DNA from: Clostridium zeae
GTDB lineage: Bacteria; Bacillota; Clostridia; Clostridiales; Clostridiaceae
Direction: 5' to 3'
NCBI RefSeq assembly: GCF_017312485.1
Contig: NZ_BMBA01000001.1
Location: 1,068,396 to 1,132,395, forward strand
Length of the DNA: 64,000 nt
The notes beneath the pieces were generated by a model that worked only from the letters and a program-made list of their open reading frames with translations, was not told where the DNA came from and ran no database searches. Shown in pieces: positions 55,590 through 63,198 of the stretch (its first letter is position 1; every line of letters starts with the position of its first letter). The translations under genes and the position numbers were made by a program.

Positions 55590-56480
55590 TTAAATTTTTA
55601 TTTTATTTTTCTCACAAATTTTGCAATCATCGCAAAATTCTACTCTTTCCTCGAACACATTTGTTATGGTATCTAAAAACTCTCTATTTACGCATAACTC
55701 CCTATTGTGAATAATTATCTTTTCAGGACAATTAGTTATAAGACCACTTATTATAACATCTTCTACATTAACTCCAGCACCAAGCTTACATTCACTTAAG
55801 TCGCTTATAAAATCTTGAAATATATCTTTTCCATCACTATTAGTTATCTTATATCCACCATCATCTTTTACAATTATATTTACTTCTTCTATTCTGCTTT
55901 CCTGTATATCAACAAAGTATTTAAGAAGTTTTATGAATTCTTTGTATTCTTTCTCAACCATATATTTTTCTACTACTTTATCAATTATCCTCTCTATTTC
56001 CCCTATCAGTTCCTTCATTCTAAACGTAATAAAACCGTTTATATTAATTTCATCATTTTCCTCTATGCAAGCTCTTATTACTTCAATTATAGAATTAATT
56101 CTATTCATACAGTAAACACTTGTTTCATCAGAAATGGCTTCTTGCATATTTAATACACTCATTATATCTTCTTCAACTTCTAGAAGTTCATCATGCTTTA
56201 AGAAAAAATATGTGTCTGTAAGATATTCAAACATTTCTCTTTTCTTAAATACATCTATCACAACTCTATATAGTATGTTGCTTATATAGAGATATATTAT
56301 TGATTTTAATCTATCATTATAGTCATCATCATCACAAAATATCTTTACGAAGTGGGTATTATTCTCTAAACTTTCAGAAATACCAATTGTTATATTTTTT
56401 TCTTTTAGCATAGTTCTTATATTCTGTATATCTTCTATGAAGTACTGTTCTCCTTCGTAAGCAAGCTTCAGCAATAACAT
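55590..56480 (-). CDS. ytxC: YtxC-like sporulation protein
   Basis: 296 residues, resembling the YtxC family of spore formers, which often lies by infC or thrS; function unknown. Helical, with YIEDIQN-like N terminus, LKSIIYLYISNILYRVVIDVF, MFEYLTDTYFFLKHDELLEVEEDI, and FITFRMKELIGEIERIIDKVVEKYMVEKEY (written here in parts). A C-terminal CDDCKICEKN group holds three cysteines and may bind metal. The ATG at 56480 follows AAAGGAG at eight bases; a GTG at 56489 lies within that site. It sits upstream of the infC leader. Confidence 0.8.
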   Translation of the reverse strand: MLLLKLAYEGEQYFIEDIQNIRTMLKEKNITIGISESLENNTHFVKIFCDDDDYNDRLKSIIYLYISNILYRVVIDVFKKREMFEYLTDTYFFLKHDELLEVEEDIMSVLNMQEAISDETSVYCMNRINSIIEVIRACIEENDEININGFITFRMKELIGEIERIIDKVVEKYMVEKEYKEFIKLLKYFVDIQESRIEEVNIIVKDDGGYKITNSDGKDIFQDFISDLSECKLGAGVNVEDVIISGLITNCPEKIIIHNRELCVNREFLDTITNVFEERVEFCDDCKICEKNKIKI

Positions 56481-56745
56481 TCCGCTCACTCCTTTCTTAA
56501 ATATAGTATGTATTAAAATTTCTCCTATATACAGAAATTAAACATTCACAAATCGACATTGCATGATTCTAATTTATCTATTACACTTACTTTACTGGGG
56601 TTAACACACTTTAATCTAGCTATATTTTAATTAAAAAAATTTATTTTTTAATGAACTTTCACTTATAGGACAAAATGAATTTTTTATACTAATCTTTAAA
56701 ATATATTATGTACATTGCCACAATTAAAATTTAAGGAGTGATATA

Positions 56746-57450
56746 TTGAATTATTGTTTTGTTGATTACAGAATTTTACCAGAAGAAGAAAAAAACTTAA
56801 GATCTTTAAATGTTGTTATGATTAAAGTACCTAGATGCAAAAACTTATATCCTGCTATCGATGGTCATCCAGATATACAGCTTAACATATTGGATAATAA
56901 CACCGTTTTAGTTCACAAAGATATGTCTGAAGATTTTATAGTGGAATTTAAAAAAACAGGATTAAATCAGGTCTTTTCAGATAAAAGCTTATCTTCAAAG
57001 TACCCTGAAGATATAATATTAAACGCTGTTAATTTAAAAAACACTTTTATACACAATATAAAGTTTACAGATAAAATGCTACTAAAATATATTGAACATA
57101 AAACACTTATCAATGTAACTCAAGGATACACTAAATGTTCCTGTGCAGTTATAAGCGAAAGAGCTATAATAACTTCTGATATAAAAATATATAAGGAACT
57201 AATTTCAAAAGATTTTGATGTTTTGCTTCTTCCTCCTGGTGATATTGATTTACCTGGGCTAAATTATGGTTTTATAGGTGGAACCTGTGGTTTACTTTCC
57301 GAAAGAGAACTTGTCTTTTATGGCAATTTAAAAAATTATAAATATGGTGAACTAGTACTAAGTTTTTTAAATAAGCATCAAATTAAACCTATTTTTCTTA
57401 GTGATACTCCATTGGTTGATAGAGGAAGTTTAATGTTTTTCTCTGCCTAA
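56746..57450 (+). CDS. DUF6873-like protein (GME-fold family), function unknown
   Basis: 234 residues, start TTG at 56746 with AAGGAG seven bases upstream. The N terminus reads MNYCFVDYRI then EEKNLRSLNVVMIKVPRC and LYPAIDGHPDIQLNIL; the C-terminal half has NVTQGYTKCSCAVISERAII, LPPGDIDLPGLNYGFIGGTCG and LSFLNKHQIKPIFLSDTPLVDRG (in parts). The DGHPDI, GGTCG and DRGS motifs and the repeated beta-alpha units match the DUF6873 family, placed among guanidine-modifying (pentein, GME) folds; Cys in GGTCG and His in DGHPD could be catalytic. No enzyme activity is assigned. It is monocistronic, divergent from ytxC. Confidence 0.6.
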   Translation: MNYCFVDYRILPEEEKNLRSLNVVMIKVPRCKNLYPAIDGHPDIQLNILDNNTVLVHKDMSEDFIVEFKKTGLNQVFSDKSLSSKYPEDIILNAVNLKNTFIHNIKFTDKMLLKYIEHKTLINVTQGYTKCSCAVISERAIITSDIKIYKELISKDFDVLLLPPGDIDLPGLNYGFIGGTCGLLSERELVFYGNLKNYKYGELVLSFLNKHQIKPIFLSDTPLVDRGSLMFFSA

Positions 57451-57623
57451 TCCATATATTTTACGCTTACAATGAATAAATGTTGATAGATATGCATATA
57501 ATAATTACTTTCTATTTATGTCAAAAAAATTTATAATTCTCCAAACAAAAAACAACAAGTAGTTGTATAAAGTAGTATTATGCTGTTATGTTTTAAATAA
57601 CATATCAAAATCAAGTTATTGCT

Positions 57624-57719
57624 TAGATGCGAAACACTTCAACCCAAAATCTATTTTCTAAATTCTTCTGGGTTCTGAGAGGAGAATTTTAAAATATAAA
57701 TTTAAAAGTCAGACATGTT
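57624..57719 (-). repeat. Reverse-oriented copy of the 97-bp palindromic repeat
   Basis: On the minus strand AAATTTATATTTT, AAATTCTCCTCTC, AGAACCC and a GAAGTGTTTCGCATCTA end line up with the copy at 59981-60078 in the same order. Confidence 0.75.
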
Positions 57720-57733
57720 GTTTTAGTGAAATT

Positions 57734-57767
57734 TGGTCATGTTTAGACCACAAATCAGTTATATAAT
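57734..57767 (+). promoter_or_regulatory. Candidate operator and -10 box of the hsmA-like gene
   Basis: TGGTC-ATGTTTA-GACCA (57734-57750) is an inverted repeat, 11 bases before TATAAT (57762-57767). The palindrome covers the -35 position, whose bases are poor, so a DNA-binding regulator is likely. Confidence 0.5.
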
Positions 57768-57797
57768 ATTAATGATTAGAACAGAGGAGGTACTACA

Positions 57798-58193
57798 ATG
57801 GATTTTAAATTAATAATTGCTATAATATCGATCACTTTAGCATTAGTATTTTATACTATAGGTGTTTTTTGGGAAAGAAAGACAAAGATTTTAACAAAGT
57901 ATCAGGTATGTGTTTTTTGGACTGGTTTTTTATTTGATACAGTGGGTACTAGTTTAATGACTATGATTGCGAAGGAAGGTAATTCTGTAAAATCAAGTCT
58001 AGCTCAAAATATACATGGTATAACTGGAGCTTTAGCAATATTACTTATGGCGTTCCATGCACTTTGGGCTACCTATGTTATATACTCTAATGATGTTAAA
58101 AAGAAAAAAATTTTTCATAAGTTTAGTATTTTTGTATGGCTAGTTTGGTTGATTCCATATTTTATAGGCATGTTTATGGGAATGTCCAAATAG
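57798..58193 (+). CDS. HsmA-like (TIGR03987) four-helix membrane protein
   Basis: 131 residues with four transmembrane helices (about 3-24, 38-57, 76-95 and 108-127). The second loop and third helix carry NIHGITGALAILLMAFHALW with His73 and His87, plausible haem ligands, and His107 near the fourth helix. In Clostridioides difficile HsmA is a membrane protein that sequesters haem and protects from oxidative stress, controlled by the MarR-type HsmR. No HsmR gene lies here. A GGAGG ribosome site and a terminator (58238-58270) frame it as a single-gene unit. Confidence 0.72.
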   Translation: MDFKLIIAIISITLALVFYTIGVFWERKTKILTKYQVCVFWTGFLFDTVGTSLMTMIAKEGNSVKSSLAQNIHGITGALAILLMAFHALWATYVIYSNDVKKKKIFHKFSIFVWLVWLIPYFIGMFMGMSK

Positions 58194-58237
58194 TATTAAA
58201 GCAATTCATTTCCTTCATTTTTTATTGCTACATATTT

Positions 58238-58270
58238 AAAGCTTAGCTGTGTAAGATCAGCTAAGCTTTT
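58238..58270 (+). terminator. Terminator of the hsmA-like gene
   Basis: AAAGCTTAGCTG and CAGCTAAGCTTT form a perfect 12-bp stem followed by TTATTATCC. Confidence 0.85.
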
Positions 58271-58477
58271 TATTATCCTTTAAAAATTAGCTTTGGCAAG
58301 TAATTTGGCTAATTATGTGCAAAAGACTAAAAACATAATATAAGTTAAATAATAAAACAAGGAAATTCATTAAACGGATTTAAGTTTCTGTAGCCCTTCA
58401 CACAAAATTTGTAATTTATGATAAAATATCTTTGTATCCACTCAAAAAAATAGGATATCTTTAATAAAGGAGCATAA

Positions 58478-59053
58478 ATGAATTCAATAGATTCCATTTT
58501 TATAAATTTTCCTGAACTAGAAACAGAGAGATTTATATTAAGACAGGTTAAAGCTAAAGATTATAAAGATTTATATGAATTGTACTCTGACCCACTTGCC
58601 GTAAAATATCAACAAACTGAAGCTATGAGCGATATGGAGCAGTCAAAGAAAACAGTTATAGCTTTTCTTAAAGGGTATTTAAATAAAAAATTTATCCGTT
58701 GGTGCATTGCAGATAAATTAACTGACAAAGTGGTTGGGTTAATATCCTTGCATAGCTTTGACATTTTTAATTTCAAAGCAGAAATAGGTTATATGCTAAA
58801 CAGCAAATATCTAAATCAAAATATAATGACTGAGTGCGTAATAAAAGTATTAAACTTTTCCTTTAATATAATAAATTTAACAAAAGTAGAAGCATCAATT
58901 CATCCTGACAACGAACGCTCCATACATCTAGTTGTTAAGCTTGGCTTTAAGGAAGAACTTTTGATAAAAGGTATTTCTTTTAATTTCAAAACTGCTTTAT
59001 TCGAAGATAGAGTTATTTTCGGACTAACAAAAAATCATTTTGCTTTGTTCTGA
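58478..59053 (+). CDS. GNAT-family N-acetyltransferase (RimJ/RimL type)
   Basis: 191 residues, GNAT fold of the Acetyltransf_3 group, which acetylates ribosomal protein N termini or small amines. ETERFILRQVKAKDYKDLYEL is the N-terminal hallmark, followed by AEIGYMLNSKYLNQNIMTEC (acetyl-CoA strand and pyrophosphate loop region), VEASIHPDNERSIHLVVKLGF and a C-terminal beta strand. Substrate unknown. Start has an AAAGGAG ribosome site. It ends overlapping the 3' end of the convergent gene by 19 bases. Confidence 0.85.
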   Translation: MNSIDSIFINFPELETERFILRQVKAKDYKDLYELYSDPLAVKYQQTEAMSDMEQSKKTVIAFLKGYLNKKFIRWCIADKLTDKVVGLISLHSFDIFNFKAEIGYMLNSKYLNQNIMTECVIKVLNFSFNIINLTKVEASIHPDNERSIHLVVKLGFKEELLIKGISFNFKTALFEDRVIFGLTKNHFALF

Positions 59054-59724
59054 ACATACATCATATTAGGATAAACCTTTTTCAGTTTTGCATCAGGATA
59101 GTGTTTGTCTAAAAATCTTTCAATAGAATTAGAAGCAGGTACTCCACTGTGTCTCTCAGTTCCTCTAAATACTGCCATAGCTGAAATACTAGTGTTAAAG
59201 ACCATAAATCCTATGATAACCCAGGTTATGATTATTCCTTTTTTATATGGCATTTTTTCAATAATTGTAGACATACCTGGGTAAATTACTTTAATCCAGA
59301 TGACAGATAAAATCCCCCAAAATATACAATAAAACAAATTAGTTCTTCCTTGAATATTAAGTATAATTCCACTGTACTCCCACGACACTGTGCCAAATAT
59401 CACTTCTTGTGTCCAACTACAAATATATTCAAAGACTCCTCCAACTAAAAATCCACCTATAAAAACATATATGCTGTCTTTTTTACGAACCCAGTATAAA
59501 CTTAGGGTTATCAAAATTGACCCAAAACCATAAACCAAATTAAATGGACCATAAATTAATCCACTTCTGCTTTCTATTCTATGTAGAGTTAAGAAACACC
59601 ATAAAGTTTCCACCAAAACTCCTAATATGCTGCCAATAAAGAAAATCCACACTAGCTTATAAAAATTAAGCCCTTCTGCAAAAGTTTTATTTTTCTCTTT
59701 AAGTGGATCTTTTGAAAATAACAT
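59035..59724 (-). CDS. PF06541-type membrane protein (putative ABC-transporter type IV)
   Basis: 229 residues with about five to six membrane helices. The segment RIESRSGLIYGPFNLVYGFGSI with GGVFEYICSWTQEVIFGTVSWEYSG matches the Pfam ABC_trans_CmpB (PF06541) family, which is annotated as a putative permease without firm evidence. No ATPase gene is adjacent. GAAGGAG precedes the ATG. The C terminus (HYPDAKLKKVYPN) is soluble. Confidence 0.7.
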   Translation of the reverse strand: MLFSKDPLKEKNKTFAEGLNFYKLVWIFFIGSILGVLVETLWCFLTLHRIESRSGLIYGPFNLVYGFGSILITLSLYWVRKKDSIYVFIGGFLVGGVFEYICSWTQEVIFGTVSWEYSGIILNIQGRTNLFYCIFWGILSVIWIKVIYPGMSTIIEKMPYKKGIIITWVIIGFMVFNTSISAMAVFRGTERHSGVPASNSIERFLDKHYPDAKLKKVYPNMMYVQNKAK

Positions 59725-59980
59725 ATTAATATCTCCTTCATCATTTTTTTGTCATCTTAAGCTTTTTTTCTCATACTTTAAAATTGCTTTCCATATATCA
59801 TAAATTCGTATATCTAAAAACATATTTATCAGATTTGAAATTCAAGAATCAAAATAAACTACTTATTGATCAACTTCGTGAATTTCCCATTATATTTATT
59901 TATATTTAAGATAAATACTAACTAATACCAAGTTTCACATATTATAAAAAATATATTATTCTCCCCCCTTCCTAAATTTA

Positions 59981-60078
59981 TAGATGAACCACTTCGTAAT
60001 AAAATTTATATTTCTAAATTCTCTCACCAGAACCCGTGAGAGTTTTAAAAATATCCTTTTGACCGAAGTGTTTCATCT
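59981..60078 (+). repeat. Best-preserved copy of the 97-bp palindromic repeat
   Basis: TAGATGAACCACTTCG at the left end and CGAAGTGTTTCATCT at the right end are near-perfect terminal inverted repeats (14 of 15). The centre is AAATTCTCTCAC, CAGAACC, CGTGAGAGTTTT. Confidence 0.9.
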
Positions 60079-60171
60079 TTAGCAATAAATATTAAATTTT
60101 AGTCTTATAATTATTAATATGCATTTGTATTTAAATTTGATAAGTAAAAACTTCTAAACCCATTTAATTAT

Positions 60172-60220
60172 TTAGGTTCAGTTAAGCTGAAAATTCTACA
60201 TTTTACTTTACAATAAAGAA
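60172..60220 (-). repeat. Copy of the terminator-abutting repeat after the NAMPT-like gene
   Basis: On the minus strand GCTTTTTCTTTATTGTAAAG, then AAATGTAGAATTTTCAGCTT and AACTGAACCTAAA; starts right behind the terminator stem. Confidence 0.65.
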
Positions 60221-60256
60221 AAAGCCCAACATTAAATAAATTAATGCTGAACTTTT
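60220..60256 (-). terminator. Terminator of the NAD-related operon
   Basis: AAAAGTTCAGCATTAA and TTAATGTTGGGCTTTT pair (with G-U pairs) on the minus strand and are followed by a T-rich run. Confidence 0.7.
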
Positions 60257-60302
60257 AATATCTTTTTTAAATACATCTAGTTTTTAGTTTAATGTTCATA
60301 TT

Positions 60303-61769
60303 TTAAAATCTTGAATGTAATCTATCTCTTATTTCTTTTAGTGAAAAGTCTTTAACAAGCTTCCCATCTTTAAATACAGTCTTTAAAAGATTATCACTTA
60401 GTGTTTCTTGTTCACTTAAAGTTAATTCGTCCTTATACAGAATATCTTGTCCATCTCTATAAACATAACACATACCTTTTTGAGATTTTTTAAAGTTGTC
60501 TGTATCTGTTTTTGGATCCTTAAATATAAATTTCTCTTTTCCATTTATTATTGCATGAGTAGCTTTTAATGCAAATCCAAAGGTATCTCTAGTGTTATAC
60601 TGATAAGTATAAGAACCTATGCCTAGAGTACAGTTGCTTACTGCAAAACCTTTCTTCTCAAGACCCTTACATATCTCTTCACATCTTTCAACTGTAATGC
60701 TATCACCATAAATAGTTCCTATTTTTTCATTCAACACCTTGTAACCTTTAGTATTTATATGACCTCCGAAGATTTCGTATAGAAGTTCTACAGTTCCTTT
60801 ATATTCTGGACTGTCCTTTAAAGCATCCTTATCTCCGCAGATTATCTTAACAGGATCTCCACTATCCCCTCTTATTATTATTTTACCATCTCTTTTTAGG
60901 ATATCCTCTTTTAGTTTTGGTAGTATGGAGGTTATAACCTTCCAGTAATCATAGGTGTCTGATACTATACTTAGATTTCCCTTAGGGAACTTATCCTTTA
61001 TAAGAGTTTTATATGCACCGATTTCATCTTCTCCATAACTACACATAACACTATGCTCCGTTGATGGCGTTCCAACAGCAACTACTTCTTCATCAATATT
61101 ACAATTATAATACTTTTCTAAATAATCAATTGCTGGTATCGTAGCAGTGCCTATAAAAGAAAGCAAATGCCCTGAACTGCTAGATTGCGCACTCTCTATC
61201 GAGCTGAAACCTCTCATACTGAAATCACCACAAGCTCTTCTAACCTCTCCATTGTCTACGGTTTTATTATAATAACCTTCTACTATCTCTCTATATCTAT
61301 AAGCTATAGTCGCACTAGTCATAGGCTGCCATATATTGCAGCTCATGAAGGTTTCTAAATAGTTAACAAGCCAAGCAAAGTCCTCATGAGTATTAGTTAT
61401 TTCGATCATAGGAGTTTTTATATTTACTCTCTCTCCCTCTTCTATAGCCTTAATCTGTATTGGTAGATATCCTAGATCATGGAGTGCTTCGATATGCTTT
61501 GTATCTGCAGCTATCTCTCCCATTGTTCTAGATATAATTCTTTTGTATTCCGATATTATTTCTTCTTTTGAAGCATTAAAAAAGTTCTCATTAAAATACT
61601 CAATCAAATACTTTTTTAAAAAGGATTGAAGTCCAAACATAACCACCTTATTCATCTTTTCTTTTCTAGACATTCTTGGAGTCCAATAACTAACAAGCTT
61701 AGTCATACCTTCTGCATAGCATATATGATGAATAGTTTTATAAAAATCTGTAAGAAGTAATGGATTCAT
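60303..61769 (-). CDS. nadV: NAMPT-like nicotinamide phosphoribosyltransferase
   Basis: 488 residues, the NAMPT/NadV size. Residues matching the human NAMPT active site are Y10 (FYK, nicotinamide stacking), D182 (GDFSMRG), H239 (STEHSVM), R300 and D302 (RGDSGDP). The enzyme would make NMN from nicotinamide and PRPP, by-passing deamidation. Related phage proteins (Namat) join nicotinamide to ADP-ribose-pyrophosphate instead, and cannot be told apart by eye. AAAAGGGG precedes the ATG. It is last in an operon with a PRPP-synthetase homologue, a nicotinamidase-like hydrolase and a Nudix regulator. Confidence 0.88.
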   Translation of the reverse strand: MNPLLLTDFYKTIHHICYAEGMTKLVSYWTPRMSRKEKMNKVVMFGLQSFLKKYLIEYFNENFFNASKEEIISEYKRIISRTMGEIAADTKHIEALHDLGYLPIQIKAIEEGERVNIKTPMIEITNTHEDFAWLVNYLETFMSCNIWQPMTSATIAYRYREIVEGYYNKTVDNGEVRRACGDFSMRGFSSIESAQSSSSGHLLSFIGTATIPAIDYLEKYYNCNIDEEVVAVGTPSTEHSVMCSYGEDEIGAYKTLIKDKFPKGNLSIVSDTYDYWKVITSILPKLKEDILKRDGKIIIRGDSGDPVKIICGDKDALKDSPEYKGTVELLYEIFGGHINTKGYKVLNEKIGTIYGDSITVERCEEICKGLEKKGFAVSNCTLGIGSYTYQYNTRDTFGFALKATHAIINGKEKFIFKDPKTDTDNFKKSQKGMCYVYRDGQDILYKDELTLSEQETLSDNLLKTVFKDGKLVKDFSLKEIRDRLHSRF

Positions 61770-61835
61770 AATTATTCCCCTTTTATTCTCTATAAATATA
61801 TTTCTTCGGATTAATATTTATATAATAATACTTTT

Positions 61836-62375
61836 TTATCTAACAACCTTAACTTGTAAGCTTTCAATTACATGTAATGCTTTATCATGAAGAGCTTCAT
61901 CGAAGCTTGCACATAATGCACCATCTACACTTATATCAGCATTTGTATACTGTGACTGAAAGGTTACTACATTACTTACAACACACATATTTGTAACTAC
62001 TCCTACAACCTCAATTGACTCTATATCCTCACCTAGTTCTTCTGATATCTTAATCATATCTGCAGGGCTTATTCCAAAACTTCCTTTATTATAATGATAG
62101 GTATTTTTCACCTTCTTAAATTCCTTAAGACTTCCATAAAGGTCATGGCCTTCTGTACTCTCGATACAGTGAATCACAGGTAAGTTCTTTCCTTCTCTTG
62201 TTTCTAGGTAATTTTCATGATGAGTGTCATAGGTAAATAGAACTTTTTCACCTTCATGTAGATATTTCTTAACTTTATCATATATAGGTTTTTCAAGCTC
62301 TACAGCCTTATCAAATCCTAGTGCTCCATCTACAAAATCCTTTTGATAATCAACCACTACTAACAACTTTCTCAT
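61836..62375 (-). CDS. Isochorismatase-family cysteine hydrolase (nicotinamidase-like)
   Basis: 179 residues. The catalytic triad of the family is D9 (VVDYQKDF), K97 (YNKGSF) and C131 (VVTNMCVVSN). The metal site usual in nicotinamidases (DxHxxxH...H) reads D50, H52, Y56 and H69 (YDTHHENYLETREGKNLP, IHC), so Tyr stands for one His, a pattern typical of a broad subgroup of Firmicute cysteine hydrolases. Nicotinamidase activity is plausible from context, but would compete with the NAMPT-like enzyme for nicotinamide. AGGAGGGG precedes the ATG. Confidence 0.82.
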   Translation of the reverse strand: MRKLLVVVDYQKDFVDGALGFDKAVELEKPIYDKVKKYLHEGEKVLFTYDTHHENYLETREGKNLPVIHCIESTEGHDLYGSLKEFKKVKNTYHYNKGSFGISPADMIKISEELGEDIESIEVVGVVTNMCVVSNVVTFQSQYTNADISVDGALCASFDEALHDKALHVIESLQVKVVR

Positions 62376-62387
62376 AAATATCCCCTC

Positions 62388-63179
62388 CTATATTTCATGT
62401 ACTTTAATTTTTTCGTGAGCTTTGCTTAATATGCTATTAGTTGTAAATACTTCTTTAATCAAATCAGTCTTCAATATATCGCCTTCAAAAATGGTATCTT
62501 CACAGTGAGTTACAACTAGATATATTTCCTCAGCCCCAAGCTTTTTAAGCTCTTCTGCAGTTAATATAAAGGTTCCACCTTTCGAGCATAAATCATCAAC
62601 AATTACTGCTTTAAAAGCTTTAGCGGAAACCTCTCCATTTATTTTAAGACTATTGATACGCCCTGTTTTAAAATCTCTTTCTTTATTTGCTGTAAGTACC
62701 TTTCCATGCTCTAGCTGCTTTTCATATCTTTTTGCAGCCCCTGCATCTGGATAAACTAAATATATTTCATCATCATTAAAACCCTTCAAAAGTTCTTTTG
62801 TCAAAGCTTGAGACATATTGACAACCTTAACTCTATCTAACAATGCAACAGACACCTCTGAATGAGGCTCATATACAGTAACTCTTTCAAAATTTAAGCT
62901 ATTTATCAATCTACAAAGATGTTTCAACGTAAAAACCGTCATCCCCTCAGTTCTATCCATTCTTGAATAAGGCATATATGGAACTATAAGACTGCATTTT
63001 TTATTTAGTTCATCTAAATGTCCTTTTAAAAATATCAAATGAGTTATATCTTCATCGCTTTCAAATTTTATCTTTATTTCATTATCATAACTATTAATAG
63101 CTAAACTCTCATTGTTAATTAAAGCTTCTCCGTTAGGAAACTTCTTAATTTGTACTTTTTTATTATTTAGATATATCAT
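62388..63179 (-). CDS. Short PRPP-synthetase (Prs) family protein
   Basis: 263 residues, clearly shorter than housekeeping Prs (about 315). Landmarks kept are KKFPNGEALI near the N terminus, PYMPYSRMDR at 67-76 (ATP-binding flexible-loop region), YEPHSEV at 103-109, and the ribose-5-phosphate/PRPP loop VDDLCSKGGT at 194-203. It would supply PRPP to the NAMPT-like enzyme or act on ADP-ribose as Adps of phage NARP1 does. GGAGGG precedes the ATG. It lies 12 bases upstream of the hydrolase gene and is cotranscribed with it. Confidence 0.82.
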   Translation of the reverse strand: MIYLNNKKVQIKKFPNGEALINNESLAINSYDNEIKIKFESDEDITHLIFLKGHLDELNKKCSLIVPYMPYSRMDRTEGMTVFTLKHLCRLINSLNFERVTVYEPHSEVSVALLDRVKVVNMSQALTKELLKGFNDDEIYLVYPDAGAAKRYEKQLEHGKVLTANKERDFKTGRINSLKINGEVSAKAFKAVIVDDLCSKGGTFILTAEELKKLGAEEIYLVVTHCEDTIFEGDILKTDLIKEVFTTNSILSKAHEKIKVHEI

Positions 63180-63198
63180 AAAAACTTCCCTCCATATT

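Larger units (their letters stand above)
57451..57797. other. Gene-free stretch with a reverse copy of the 97-bp repeat and the hsmA-like promoter
   Basis: Contains the repeat at 57624-57719, then an inverted repeat and a TATAAT box before the HsmA-like gene. No coding sequence is seen. Confidence 0.6.
59725..60302. other. Gene-free stretch with repeats
   Basis: The longest gap in the window. It carries the 97-bp repeat (59981-60078), the terminator-abutting repeat (60172-60220) and the NAMPT operon terminator. The remaining AT-rich bases show no reading frame of note. Confidence 0.6.
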
